A stretch of 64,000 nucleotides of DNA from Curtobacterium sp. MCBA15_009 (GTDB taxonomy: Bacteria; Actinomycetota; Actinomycetes; Actinomycetales; Microbacteriaceae): contig NZ_MJGO01000037.1 of the NCBI RefSeq assembly GCF_001864895.1, positions 480,759 to 544,758 of the forward strand, given 5' to 3'. How positions within the stretch are numbered: the first letter of the stretch is position 1; every line of letters starts with the position of its first letter. Shown piece by piece: positions 1 through 8,648 of this stretch. The notes under the pieces are model-generated. The model did not search any database. It was not told the DNA's origin and worked only from the letters and a program-made list of their open reading frames with translations. Position numbers and translations under genes: made by a program.

Positions 1-475
1 AGTCGTCGACGAGACCGTCGTCGACCGCGCGGTCGAGCGCGCCGGTGCGCGGCACCCGGCTGCGCTCGAGCGAGACCGGCGTGCCGCCGACGACGTGGCG
101 GACCCGGTCGACGGCGATGAAGGCCGCCGAGTTGGCGCCGACGCGCTCGGCGAGGTCGACGTCCTCGATGCGGGCGATGCGGAGCACGCGGGTGGCGACC
201 TGCACGCCGGTGGCGGCGATCGAGCGGGCCCAGCCGCCGCGGGGGTCGAGGGCCGCGCCGTCGAAGGTCACGACGGATCCGACGCCGCCGTGCGTCGCGA
301 TGTACTCCTCGTCGGCCAGGTCGGCGAGTGCGGCGCGGACGGTGCCGCGACTGACGGCGAACCGATCGGCGAGCTCGTGCTCACCGGGCAGGCGCTGCCC
401 GGGCAGCAGCCGCCCGGTCGCGATCGCGTCGCGCAGGGCGTCGGCGACGAGGCGTCGCTTCGATGAGACGGGCAT
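1..475 (-). CDS. GntR-family transcriptional regulator, HutC/UTRA type (3' end outside window)
   Basis: The reverse strand reads from an ATG at 475 (MPVSSKRRLVADALRDAIAT) without a stop to the window edge. Residues 1-70 form a GntR winged helix: LPGEHELADRFAVSRGTVRAAL is the classic recognition segment, followed by a wing with THGGVGS. From about residue 85 the start of a UTRA effector domain is visible (RIARIEDVDLAERV, then IAVDRVRHVVGGTPVSLERS). Such proteins repress nearby sugar or amino-acid uptake genes in response to a small ligand. The target genes lie outside the window. A TATGCT box sits 7 nt before the ATG, so the mRNA is probably leaderless. Only about 158 residues are visible. Confidence 0.88.
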   Translation of the reverse strand, partial: MPVSSKRRLVADALRDAIATGRLLPGQRLPGEHELADRFAVSRGTVRAALADLADEEYIATHGGVGSVVTFDGAALDPRGGWARSIAATGVQVATRVLRIARIEDVDLAERVGANSAAFIAVDRVRHVVGGTPVSLERSRVPRTGALDRAVDDGLVDD

Positions 476-482
476 GGCAGCG

Positions 483-500
483 AGCATACATGTACAAGAC
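483..500 (-). promoter_or_regulatory. -10 box and probable operator of the GntR gene
   Basis: On the reverse strand TATGCT (488-483) ends 7 nt before the GntR start. It overlaps the 8-bp palindrome TACATGTA (487-494), which lies within CTTGTACATGTAT. GntR/HutC regulators usually bind short AT-centred palindromes like this, so autorepression is likely. The operator role is inferred. Confidence 0.4.
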
Positions 501-612
501 CTGTCCAGTCTCGCGCGTCGGTCCCGGTGCAGCCCCGGACAGGAGGCCCGGCTCGGCCCCGACGGGTCGCCTCCGGTCCGCAGGGACGCACCGCGGATGC
601 GCCCGCAGGCGT

Positions 613-1371
613 TCAGGGAGTCGGCGTTCGCCCTGCTGCCGCGCCGCTCGGGTGGTCGACGATGCGACCGAGCCACTCGCCGAGCACCGCGCGTTCCCCC
701 GGCGACAGGACGTCGAGGTCCGGTGCGGCCGCCGCCAGGGTCACCGCCGCGGCTCGCAGTGCCGACGAGTCGTCCCCGGCGCCGTCCGACGGGCCCGGCG
801 TGAGGATGCGGGCGAGCACGGTCTCCAGGACCACGTCGGCGAGGTGCGTGTCCCGTTCGTCCTCCGGCTCGTCGAGCAGGGCGAGGACGGCTCCGGTGCC
901 GGCGGCGTGCACGAGCCGGATCGCCTCGTGCTCGGGGACCGCGAGCCTGCCGGCAGCCGCGACGCGGCGGAGTCGGGCTGCGAGGAGCTCGAGCCCGACG
1001 GCGACGGCCGGTGACCCTCGACCGCGTCGGGGGTCGCTCATGATGACGAAGAGGTCGGGGTTGGCGAGCCCGAACCCGATCGTCGCGTCCCACCCGCTCC
1101 GCAGGTCGGTCACGGGGTCGTCGTCGGCCGAGGCCTGCACGGCAGCGGCCTTCGTGACGGTGAACGAGGCCATCGTGTGCTCGGCGACGGCGTCGAGCAG
1201 GCCGTCCTTGTCCCCGAAGAGCCGGTAGATCGTGGGTGCCTGCACCCCGGCGCGCTGCGCGACCGCCCGGGTCGTCACCGCGGCCGCGCCGTCGTCGTGC
1301 AGCAGGGCGGCGGCGGCCTCCACCACGCGGAGGCGGACGTCGGCGGCGAGGGGCGCGATCGGTTCGGTCAC
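613..1371 (-). CDS. TetR-family transcriptional regulator
   Basis: A 252-residue protein from a GTG at 1371 (VTEPIAPLAADVRLRVVEAA). The N-terminal helix-turn-helix contains TTRAVAQRAGVQAPTIYRLFGDKDGLLDAV, a typical TetR DNA-binding module; the rest is a helical ligand domain. A longer ATG start at 1401 exists. The GTG is preferred because a TATCGT box ends 6 nt before it and because the longer form would read through operator half-sites. The gene is divergent from the NmrA-like reductase, which it most likely controls together with itself. The ligand is unknown. Confidence 0.88.
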   Translation of the reverse strand: MTEPIAPLAADVRLRVVEAAAALLHDDGAAAVTTRAVAQRAGVQAPTIYRLFGDKDGLLDAVAEHTMASFTVTKAAAVQASADDDPVTDLRSGWDATIGFGLANPDLFVIMSDPRRGRGSPAVAVGLELLAARLRRVAAAGRLAVPEHEAIRLVHAAGTGAVLALLDEPEDERDTHLADVVLETVLARILTPGPSDGAGDDSSALRAAAVTLAAAAPDLDVLSPGERAVLGEWLGRIVDHPSGAAAGRTPTP

Positions 1372-1378
1372 GGAACAA

Positions 1379-1443
1379 CGATAACAACCCGTTGCTACCA
1401 CCGATTTTCCGGTGATACTGTCCAGTTGTTACCACTGATAACA
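1379..1443. promoter_or_regulatory. Paired operators between TetR gene and NmrA-like gene
   Basis: Two related inverted repeats sit in the divergent promoter. One is GATAACAA-CCCG-TTGCTACC near 1380-1399. The other is TGTTA-CCACTGA-TAACA at 1427-1443, next to the reductase start. Both contain a GATAACA half-site and a TTG(T/C)TACC half-site. This is the usual arrangement for a TetR repressor controlling both directions. Binding is inferred. Confidence 0.55.
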
Positions 1444-1457
1444 GAGAGGTCAGACCC

Positions 1458-2312
1458 ATGATCACGATCACCGGCGCGACGGGCGCCCTCAACGGCGCGA
1501 CCGCCGACCACCTGCTCCGACGACTGCCGGCCTCGGAGCTGACCGTCGTCACTCGCGACCCGGCGCGGGCGTCCCGGTTCGCGGACCGCGGCGTCACCGT
1601 TCGCACCGGCAGCTACGACGACCCCGACGGGCTCCGGGCGGCGTTCGAGGGCGCCGACCAGCTGCTGCTCGTGTCCTCGAACGACCCGCACGGCGACACG
1701 GTCACGCAGCACCGGAACGCCGTGCATGCAGCGGCGGCCGTCGGGGTGGGGCGTGTGCTCTACACGAGCCACCAGGGTGCCGGAGCAGCGTCGCCCTTCG
1801 TGCCGGCGCAGCACCACGCGGCCACCGAGGCGATGCTCGCGGCGTCGGGCCTGCCCTGGACCTCGCTGCGGAACGGCTTCTACGCCCACAGCCTGCAGTG
1901 GCTGATGGGACCGTGGCAGCAGACCGGGGTCGTCGCCGTGCCGGCGGACGGCCCGGTGTCGTGGACCGCCCGCGAGGACGCCGCTGCCGGTGCCGCGGCG
2001 ATCCTGCTGCGTGACGAGCCGATCGACGGTCCCGTCACGATCACCGCCGAGCAGGCGCCGACCTTCGCGGAGCTCGCACGGTCGGCGTCCGCGATCACCG
2101 GCACCACCGTCGGTCTCGAGGTGGTCGACGAGGACGAGTGGGTGGACCGCGCCGTCGCCGCCGGGCAGCAGGAACCGATGGTGCGCTTCCTGCTCGGCAT
2201 GTACCAGGCTGCCGGTCAGGGCTGGTTCGCGGGCACCGACCCGGTCCTCACGGAGCTGCTCGGGCACGCGCCACGGACGGCCGAGCAGGTGCTCGCCGAC
2301 CTCGCTGCCTGA
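1458..2312 (+). CDS. NmrA-like / type 2 quinone oxidoreductase-like NAD(P)-binding protein
   Basis: A 284-residue Rossmann protein starting MITITGATGALNGATADHLL. It carries the GATGxxN variant of the dinucleotide-binding loop, then VVTRDPARA and DQLLLVSSND, as in NmrA-like and QorB-type proteins. These either reduce quinones with NAD(P)H or act as redox sensors. The catalytic Tyr-x3-Lys of classical SDRs is not evident, which is normal for this group. A GAGAGG ribosome site precedes the ATG. The divergent TetR gene and shared operators suggest induction by a reactive, possibly quinone-like, compound. Confidence 0.8.
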   Translation: MITITGATGALNGATADHLLRRLPASELTVVTRDPARASRFADRGVTVRTGSYDDPDGLRAAFEGADQLLLVSSNDPHGDTVTQHRNAVHAAAAVGVGRVLYTSHQGAGAASPFVPAQHHAATEAMLAASGLPWTSLRNGFYAHSLQWLMGPWQQTGVVAVPADGPVSWTAREDAAAGAAAILLRDEPIDGPVTITAEQAPTFAELARSASAITGTTVGLEVVDEDEWVDRAVAAGQQEPMVRFLLGMYQAAGQGWFAGTDPVLTELLGHAPRTAEQVLADLAA

Positions 2313-2321
2313 GCGGAGGCG

Positions 2322-2558
2322 TCAGCGGGAGCTGCCTCCGTCCGGACCGTCGCCGTTCCGGTCGTCCCGCGTGATCCGACCGCGCAGCGCGACGAAGGTC
2401 ACCACGATGGCCAGGCCCACGGCGAGGATCGGCACGCCGACGAGCTGGTGCTCCACCCGACCGATGTACGAGCCGGTGCTGAACACCGCCATGCCCACCC
2501 CGAACAGCACCCACAGCCAGACCGGTGTGCGGCGCTGTCCTCGCTCTGGTCGCGTCAT
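2322..2558 (-). CDS. Small two-helix membrane protein
   Basis: Seventy-eight residues starting MTRPERGQRRTPVWLWVLFG. There are two hydrophobic stretches (about residues 12-28 and 38-58) joined by a short polar loop, and a charged C-tail rich in Arg, Asp and Gly. No family is recognised. Its ATG overlaps the TGA of the MarR gene upstream by 4 nt (2555-2558), so the two are translationally coupled. Confidence 0.7.
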   Translation of the reverse strand: MTRPERGQRRTPVWLWVLFGVGMAVFSTGSYIGRVEHQLVGVPILAVGLAIVVTFVALRGRITRDDRNGDGPDGGSSR

Positions 2559-3034
2559 GCTCCGGCGCGCTCCGTCTCGTGCTCGTCCGGGCCGATCGCG
2601 TCGTCCATCCGGCCGCTGACGGACCGCAGCGTGGCCGCGTCGGTCCCCACGGGCCTCCAGAACAGGTCCTCCAGTGCCGCCGTGTGCGCGCGGATGCCGG
2701 CGAGCACCGCGCGGCGACCGTCGGTCGTCATCACGACCCAGCTGCCGCGGCCGTCGGTCGGGCAGTCGGCGCGCTCCACCAGGCCGCGGGAGACCATGCG
2801 CGTGACCTGGTGGCTGACGCGCGACTTCTCCCACCCGATGCCGCTCGCGATGTCCCGGACGCGGAGCCGGTGCTCCGGGTCGCGGTGCAGGCCGATCAGG
2901 ATCTCGAACTCCGGGACGGAGATGCCGGCACCCGACTGCACCGCGCGGTCGAGGGCCCGGTCGAGCCGGCGCCAGGCGTCGTGGAAGGCGTCCCACGTGG
3001 CCCAGTCGTGGCCGTCGTTGCCCTGCGTCGACAT
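2555..3034 (-). CDS. MarR-family transcriptional regulator
   Basis: A 159-residue winged-helix protein. The DNA-binding part shows SVPEFEILIGLHRDPEHRLR, then VRDIASGIGWEKSRVSHQVTRM (recognition helix) and a wing with RADCPTDGRGSWVVMT, all standard for MarR. It is divergent from putA (128 bp apart) and cotranscribed with a small membrane protein. A TACGCT box ends 7 nt before the ATG, so a leaderless transcript is likely. Control of putA is possible but unproven; MarR proteins more often control drug or oxidant responses. Confidence 0.87.
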   Translation of the reverse strand: MSTQGNDGHDWATWDAFHDAWRRLDRALDRAVQSGAGISVPEFEILIGLHRDPEHRLRVRDIASGIGWEKSRVSHQVTRMVSRGLVERADCPTDGRGSWVVMTTDGRRAVLAGIRAHTAALEDLFWRPVGTDAATLRSVSGRMDDAIGPDEHETERAGA

Positions 3035-3162
3035 GCGGCCCAGCGTACCGACCGGCCGGGTTCCGGGGCCGTCGGTGCACGGGTTTCATCCGTCCGGATG
3101 ACTCCTGGCTGACGCTCGGCGCGCTCCGAGGTGGCGTCGGGGGTGCGGCATACGATCGGACC

Positions 3163-6100
3163 ATGCCGAGCGCCCGCCTCCAGGACTGCACCGACGACGC
3201 CGTTGCGCTGGTCCGTCGGTGGCTGGCGGCGTCCGCCGGCGTGAAGCCGGACCCCGGCGCCGCGCGTCTCGCCCGGACCCTGCGCGACGAGCGCGGTCTC
3301 GACTTCGCCCGCGGCTTCGTCGACAAGGTCGTCCGCCCCGAGGACCCCCGGGTGGCCGCACGCAACCTCGAGCGGGCCAGCCGCGACGTCCCCGACTTCC
3401 TCGCCTGGTACCTCCGCGGCGCGGTGACGCTCGGCGGCGGCTTCGCGACCATGGCCCCGTGGGCCGTGGTCCCCACCGCGCGCCGGATCCTGCGTCGGAT
3501 GACCGGGCACCTGGTCGTCGACGCCGCCCCGGCGAAGACCGGTCAGGCGCTCGCCAAGCTCGGCGGCCCGGGAACGCGGCTCGACCTCAGCCTGCTGGGC
3601 GAAGCCGTCCAGGGCACTGCCGAGGCCGACCGACGCCTGCAGCGGATCACGGACCTGCTCGCGCGCGACGACGTCGAGCGCGTGTCCGTCAAGCTCAGTT
3701 CGGTCGTCCCGCCGGCGTCCCCGTGGGGTCTCGACCAGGCGGTCGAGCGCGCCGTCGAGCGGCTCCTCCCGCTCTACCGACTGGCGGCGGCCCCGACGGC
3801 TGCCGGCCGTCCGGCGAAGACGATCACCCTCGACGCCGAGGCGTCCGGCGACCTCGACCGCACGCTCGCCGTGTTCCGGGCGCTGCTCGACCGCGACGAG
3901 TTCGTCGCGCTGCCGGCGGGCGTGACGCTGCAGACCGCCCTGCCCGACACCGCCGGTGCGCTCGACGCGCTGACCGGGTGGGCGCAGCAGCGTCGTGCGG
4001 CGGGTGGAGCACCGATCACCGTGCGGCTCGTCAAGGGCGCGTACCTCGCCACCGAGCACGTCGACGCCGTCCTGCACGGGTGGCCGCTCGCCACGTGGGG
4101 CAGCAAGCGCGAGACCGACACCGCCCACCTGCGACTGCTCGACGCCGCGCTCACCCCGGAGCGCACCGACGCCGTCCGGATCGGCGTCGCCGGTCAGAAC
4201 CTGTTCGACCTCGCGACGGCGTGGACCCTCGCGCAGCGCCGCGGTGTCACCGACGCGGTCGACGTCGAGATGCTCCTCGGCACGGCGGCCGGGCACGTCG
4301 ACGCCGTCCGCGCCGACGTCGGCTCCGTCGTGCTGTACACCCCGGTCGTGCACCCCGACGACCCCGACTCCGCGACCGCGTACCTGGCCCGTCGGCTGCA
4401 GGAGAGCGCGAACCCCGAGGGGTTCGCCGCCGCCGCGTCCGAGATCGACCGCGACGCGAGCGTCTTCGACCGCGAGCACGGTCGGTACCTGGCGTCCGTC
4501 GCCGCGCTCGACGAGCCGGTCGTGCCGACGCACCGAACCCAGGACCGCCACCGCGCCCTCGGCGAGCCCGTCCTGCGCGACGCCTTCCGGAACGCTCCCG
4601 ACACCGACCCGTCCGTGGCCGCGAACCGCTCCTGGGCCCTCGACGTGCTCCGCCGGGTCCCGCGTTCGCAACTCGGCGCGCAGACCATCCGCGGTGCACG
4701 GGTCACCGACCGCTCGCAGCTCGAACGCATCACGGCCCGGACCGCCCAGGCCGGCGTGAACTGGGGTCGGCAGGACCCGGGCGACCGGGCCGAGCTGCTC
4801 GACCTCATCGGCCACGAGCTCGAGACCCGGCGTGCCGACCTGATCGAGGTCACCGCCTCGGAGACCGGCGCCACCTTCGCCGAGGCCGACGCCGAGGTCA
4901 CCGCGGCCGTCGACGCCGCGCACCGGTACGCCGAGAGCGCCCGACGACTCGGCGACGTCCAGGGCGCGCGGTTCGTCCCGCCGCGCCTGACGGTCGTCGT
5001 CCCCCCGCAGAGCTCGCCCGTCGCGGTGCCCGCGGGTGGTGTCCTGGCGGCGCTCGCCGCAGGCAGCGGTGTGGTGCTGAAGCCCGCTCCGCAGGCACGT
5101 CGGAGCGGTGCGCTGCTCGCCGACGTCCTCTGGGACGCGGGCGTCCCGCACTCGTTGCTGCAGCTCGTCGACCTCGACGAGGACGAACTCGGCCGCGACC
5201 TCATCGGCCACCCCGCGGTCGACCGCATCATCCTGACGGGCTCCGCCGAGACCGCGCGCTCGTTCCGCTGGTGGCGTGCGGGCCTCCCGCTCACCGCCGA
5301 GACGGGCGGCAAGAACGCGATCGTCGTCACGCCGAGCGCCGACCTCGACCTGGCGGTGCAGGATGTCGTGCGGTCCGCCTTCGGGCAGGCCGGGCAGCCG
5401 TGCTCGACGGCGTCGCTCGTGGTGCTCGTGGGCTCCGTCGGCGAGAGCGAGCGCTTCCGTCGGCAGCTCGTCGACGCCACCCGGACGCTCCGGGTCGCGT
5501 GGCCCGACGACCCCAGCGCACAGGTCGGCCCGGTCACCTCGGAACCCGCGGGGGCGGCTCGCCGGGGCCTGACGGAGCTCGGCCCGGGGGAGTCCTGGCT
5601 GGTGCAGCCGACGCCGCTCGACGACTCCGGTCGGCTCTGGTCGCCCGGCATCCGCGACGGGGTCCGGCCCGGCAGCGACTTCCACCAGACCGAGTACCCG
5701 GGTCCGGTGCTCGGGATCATGCGCGCCGAGACGCTCGAGCAGGCCGTCGCGATCCAGGACGGCACCGACCACGGGCTGTCCGCGGGCATCCACTCGCTCG
5801 ACGCCGACGAGGTCGCCGACTGGCTCGCTCAGGTCCGCGCCGGCAACCTGTTCGTGAACAGCGCGACCACCGGCGCCGTCGTCGGTCGCCAGCCGTTCGG
5901 CGGCTGGAAGCGCTCGTCGGTGGGCACCGGCACGAAGGCCGGCGGACCGCTGTACGTCGCGACGCTCGGCCGCTGGGAGCCGGTGCCCCGCACCGTGCAC
6001 AAGAGCATCCAGCTGCACGGGCTGCCGCCGCGCGTGACCGCCCTGATCGAAGCGGCTCGGAGCGGCCTGTCGTTCGAGGAGTTCGACCAGGTGCGCGCCG

Positions 6101-6732
6101 GCGCCCTGAGCGACGTCCGCGCCCGCGAGGACCAGTACGGCCGGTCGCACGACCCGTCCGGACTCGTCGTGCAGCGGAACGTCCTGCGCTACCGGCCGCA
6201 GTCCGTCGTCGTCCGCCAGGCCGAGGACGCCTCGATGGGCGACCTCGTGCGCAGCCTCGCCGCCGCCACGGCCGCCCGCGCCCACGTGCTGCTGAGCACC
6301 GCGCGCCCGCTGCCGGGGCCGTTGACGCAGCTGCTCGCGTCGAGCCGGTCACCGCTGCACGTCGTCGACCACCTGGTGGAGTCCGACCAGGACTTCCACG
6401 CCCGGGCGTCGTCCGGGGCGGTGTTCCGGCCGGACTGGTCGAACGGCGAGGACGCCCCGGTCGACGCGCTCGAGGCCGTGCTGTCCCAGGGACAGGACCG
6501 TCCGGCGCCGACGGCGTTCGGGGGACCCGGAGCGCGCATCCGGCTCATCGGCGGCGACGCGTCCGCCCTCGAGGAAGCCCTCGGGGCGAGCATCGACGTC
6601 GCCGTCCACGACGCCCCGGTGGTCGAGGCCGGTCTGATCGAGATGCTCCCCTACCTGCGGGAGCAGACGGTGACGATCACCGCGCACCGCTTCGGCGACC
6701 TCGACAGCGACTTCGCCGAGCTGCGGGTCTAG
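3163..6732 (+). CDS. putA: Bifunctional proline dehydrogenase / L-glutamate gamma-semialdehyde dehydrogenase PutA
   Basis: An 1189-residue fusion enzyme oxidising proline to glutamate in two steps (FAD-dependent proline dehydrogenase, then NAD-dependent P5C dehydrogenase). The N-terminal half (about 70-480) has the proline dehydrogenase barrel with VSVKLSSV, TLDAEASGDLD and VRLVKGAYL. The C-terminal half (about 530-985) is an aldehyde dehydrogenase with ETGGKNAIVV (Glu713), catalytic Cys747 in FGQAGQPCSTAS, and FGGWKRSSVG. About 200 further residues follow. There is no N-terminal ribbon-helix-helix, so unlike E. coli PutA it is not a DNA-binding repressor. A TACGAT box ends 6 nt before the ATG, consistent with leaderless expression. 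Confidence 0.97.
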   Translation: MPSARLQDCTDDAVALVRRWLAASAGVKPDPGAARLARTLRDERGLDFARGFVDKVVRPEDPRVAARNLERASRDVPDFLAWYLRGAVTLGGGFATMAPWAVVPTARRILRRMTGHLVVDAAPAKTGQALAKLGGPGTRLDLSLLGEAVQGTAEADRRLQRITDLLARDDVERVSVKLSSVVPPASPWGLDQAVERAVERLLPLYRLAAAPTAAGRPAKTITLDAEASGDLDRTLAVFRALLDRDEFVALPAGVTLQTALPDTAGALDALTGWAQQRRAAGGAPITVRLVKGAYLATEHVDAVLHGWPLATWGSKRETDTAHLRLLDAALTPERTDAVRIGVAGQNLFDLATAWTLAQRRGVTDAVDVEMLLGTAAGHVDAVRADVGSVVLYTPVVHPDDPDSATAYLARRLQESANPEGFAAAASEIDRDASVFDREHGRYLASVAALDEPVVPTHRTQDRHRALGEPVLRDAFRNAPDTDPSVAANRSWALDVLRRVPRSQLGAQTIRGARVTDRSQLERITARTAQAGVNWGRQDPGDRAELLDLIGHELETRRADLIEVTASETGATFAEADAEVTAAVDAAHRYAESARRLGDVQGARFVPPRLTVVVPPQSSPVAVPAGGVLAALAAGSGVVLKPAPQARRSGALLADVLWDAGVPHSLLQLVDLDEDELGRDLIGHPAVDRIILTGSAETARSFRWWRAGLPLTAETGGKNAIVVTPSADLDLAVQDVVRSAFGQAGQPCSTASLVVLVGSVGESERFRRQLVDATRTLRVAWPDDPSAQVGPVTSEPAGAARRGLTELGPGESWLVQPTPLDDSGRLWSPGIRDGVRPGSDFHQTEYPGPVLGIMRAETLEQAVAIQDGTDHGLSAGIHSLDADEVADWLAQVRAGNLFVNSATTGAVVGRQPFGGWKRSSVGTGTKAGGPLYVATLGRWEPVPRTVHKSIQLHGLPPRVTALIEAARSGLSFEEFDQVRAGALSDVRAREDQYGRSHDPSGLVVQRNVLRYRPQSVVVRQAEDASMGDLVRSLAAATAARAHVLLSTARPLPGPLTQLLASSRSPLHVVDHLVESDQDFHARASSGAVFRPDWSNGEDAPVDALEAVLSQGQDRPAPTAFGGPGARIRLIGGDASALEEALGASIDVAVHDAPVVEAGLIEMLPYLREQTVTITAHRFGDLDSDFAELRV

Positions 6733-6787
6733 CGCGCCCGGCCGGGTCCGGGCCTGGCGGGGCCGGCGGGGCGGCGGGGCCGCACTT

Positions 6788-6840
6788 CGTGAGCAGAAAG
6801 GGTCGAGTGCCCGACGGCGACCCGACCTCTTCTGCTCACG
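6788..6840. terminator. Long inverted repeat between convergent genes (GTGAGCAGAA element, copy 1)
   Basis: CGTGAGCAGAA...GGTCG pairs with CGACC...TTCTGCTCACG across a short loop, between putA and a convergent small gene. A near-identical, more perfect copy lies at 13465-13515. It probably acts as a bidirectional terminator. There is no long T-run. Confidence 0.6.
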
Positions 6841-6906
6841 ATCGGCCGCGCGCAGCGCAGCGCGTCGTCGGAAGGCCGCGCGCGCAGCGCCCCGCCCCCG
6901 GAGGAC

Positions 6907-7104
6907 TCAGTCCTCGACGTCGCCGCCGTCCTCGGATTCGACACCGGTCTCGTCCATGCGGTCGCGCAGGTGGTCGGCCATCGCGCCGGCGCCCTCGCCG
7001 CGGTGGTCGTTGTCGACCTGCTCGATGAGGCCGTGCAGCTTCTCGTGGTTGGTGGCCTCGGTGGCGCCGTCCATGACGGGCTCGGTCTGTTCGTTGTCGC
7101 TCAT
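6907..7104 (-). CDS. Small acidic protein of unknown function
   Basis: Sixty-five residues starting MSDNEQTEPVMDGATEATNH, rich in Asp and Glu, with no hydrophobic segment or Cys. A short amphipathic stretch (HEKLHGLIEQVDNDH) may be helical. No family is recognised. It stands alone between putA (convergent) and the SDR-associated gene. Its codon use matches its neighbours, which supports it as real. Confidence 0.6.
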   Translation of the reverse strand: MSDNEQTEPVMDGATEATNHEKLHGLIEQVDNDHRGEGAGAMADHLRDRMDETGVESEDGGDVED

Positions 7105-7170
7105 GTCCAGGAAGCTACGCCGCGGACGCTGCGCACCGCCCGGCGGGCAGCGGGCGGGCGGCGGCGCGGT

Positions 7171-7231
7171 GCTGAGATCGCACTCCGGCCCGCGACGGCA
7201 TCGGCGACACGGGCGGAAGTGCGACCTCAGC
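7171..7231. terminator. Imperfect 22-bp inverted repeat
   Basis: GCTGAGATCGCACT at 7171 is mirrored by AGTGCGACCTCAGC ending at 7231, with three mismatches over 22 bp and a 17-nt loop. It lies just after the stop of the reverse-strand gene at 7252-7593 and probably terminates it. Confidence 0.5.
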
Positions 7232-7251
7232 GGGCGGACGGGGGCCGGGAC

Positions 7252-7593
7252 TCAGTGTCGTCCGCGCCCGACGAGCCCGACCTCGGCGATCGTCAGCACC
7301 GCCGCGATCCACAGCTGCTCGACGGCGAACCGGCGGCGGCGGGGGTCGAGCAGGGCGAGCGGCACCATCGTCGTGCCGTGCAGGGCGTCGACGACGGCAC
7401 TGGCGGTGTGCGCGTCCGGCCCGCCGGCGCGCTTGACGACGCCGGCCTGCGCGAGCTGCCGCACGCCGAGCACCGCGTGCAGCACCCGCTGGTCACGCCC
7501 GCGCAGCGCACGACCGAGGTGCCAGACCCCGAGCACCGCGCGACCGACCTCGACGACCGTCGACGCGGTCGTGTCCCCGCGACGCCGGGTCAT
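7252..7593 (-). CDS. Conserved small protein downstream of SDR
   Basis: A 113-residue protein starting MTRRRGDTTASTVVEVGRAV. It is mostly helical with weakly hydrophobic stretches (VGRAVLGVWHLGRALRG; ALHGTTMVPLALLDP; EQLWIAAVLTIAEVGLV) and may be membrane-associated. It overlaps the SDR stop by 4 nt (ATGA), so it is translated from the same mRNA. No family is recognised. It may modify or localise the reductase. Confidence 0.65.
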   Translation of the reverse strand: MTRRRGDTTASTVVEVGRAVLGVWHLGRALRGRDQRVLHAVLGVRQLAQAGVVKRAGGPDAHTASAVVDALHGTTMVPLALLDPRRRRFAVEQLWIAAVLTIAEVGLVGRGRH

Positions 7594-8585
7594 CGTCGTC
7601 GTCCCGCCACGAGCGCTACGGCACCGGCGGCGCCGAGGACCGTGCCGACGATCGACCGGCCGAGCCGGCGGTGCTCGATCCACCACGTCTGCGGCGACCA
7701 GGCGTGCGCGCTCTCGTCGAACACCCCGTGCGCACCGTGGTCGCCGGGGACGGGCTCGTACAGGTTGACGCCGATCTCCTCGCCGTCCTTCGCCTCGGCC
7801 TGCTGCCCGGACACCAGGGTCTTCGCCGCGTACCAATCGGCGAAGCGGCCGCCGATCCGGTTGCCGATGATCGTGTACACCGTCGACTCGCCGACCCAGG
7901 TGCGGGGGCGCGGGTGCTCCGCGACGGCGGCGATCGCCCGCGCGCCGACCTCGGGCTGGTAGATCGGCGCGACCGGCTGCGGGTGGTGCGGGAGCTTCGA
8001 CTTCACCCAGCTGAACTGGATGGTGTTGAGCGCCGGCATGTCGACCCGCGACACCTTCACCTTGCTGCCCTGCTGCAGGAGTTCCGAGACGACCGACTCG
8101 GTGAACCCGACGATGGCGTGCTTCGCGCCGCAGTAGGCCGACTGCAGGGGGATGCCCCGGAAGCCCAGTGCCGAGCCGACCTGGATGACCTGACCGCGGT
8201 CGCGCGGCACCATCCGCGAGAGCGCGGCCCTGGTGCCGTTCACGAAGCCGAGGTACGTGACGTGCAGTGCGCGCTCGAAGTCCTCCGGCGCCGTGTCCAT
8301 GAACCGGCCGAAGACCCCGACCATCACGCCGTTCACCCACAGGTCGATCGGACCGAGCTCCTGCTCGACCCGGTCGGCCGCCGCCTCGACGGCGTCCCGG
8401 TCGGACACGTCCGCCACCAGGGCGAGCCCGCGGCGGCCGGCCGCCTCGACCTCGGCGACGGCGGCGTCGACGCCGTCCTCCCCCCGGGCCAGGACTGCGA
8501 CGTCCCACCCCCGGGCGGCCAGCTCGCGGACGGTCGCCCGTCCCAGTCCTGCGGATCCACCGGTCACCACTGCCACTCGAGTCAT
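7590..8585 (-). CDS. SDR-family oxidoreductase
   Basis: A 331-residue classical short-chain dehydrogenase. The cofactor loop is VVTGGSAGLGRATVRELA (TGxxxGxG), LVADVSDRDAVE marks the adenine-binding Asp, and VNGVMVG replaces the usual NNAG. Catalytic YCGAKHA supplies the Tyr-x3-Lys. After the catalytic core there is an extended C-terminus of about 100 residues ending in a hydrophobic stretch and basic tail (GAAGAVALVAGRRR), suggesting peripheral membrane attachment. Substrate unknown. First gene of a two-gene operon with 7252-7593. Confidence 0.88.
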   Translation of the reverse strand: MTRVAVVTGGSAGLGRATVRELAARGWDVAVLARGEDGVDAAVAEVEAAGRRGLALVADVSDRDAVEAAADRVEQELGPIDLWVNGVMVGVFGRFMDTAPEDFERALHVTYLGFVNGTRAALSRMVPRDRGQVIQVGSALGFRGIPLQSAYCGAKHAIVGFTESVVSELLQQGSKVKVSRVDMPALNTIQFSWVKSKLPHHPQPVAPIYQPEVGARAIAAVAEHPRPRTWVGESTVYTIIGNRIGGRFADWYAAKTLVSGQQAEAKDGEEIGVNLYEPVPGDHGAHGVFDESAHAWSPQTWWIEHRRLGRSIVGTVLGAAGAVALVAGRRR

Positions 8586-8648
8586 GGCTCCCTTGTACCC
8601 ACCGCGCCGTGCCGGCCACTCAGCGGGTGTCCCCCGAGCGGTGCGCCG

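Noticed and set aside
2896-6285. An 1129-codon reverse-strand frame opposite putA
   Set aside because: Antisense shadow typical of very GC-rich genes; PutA motifs on the other strand are unambiguous.
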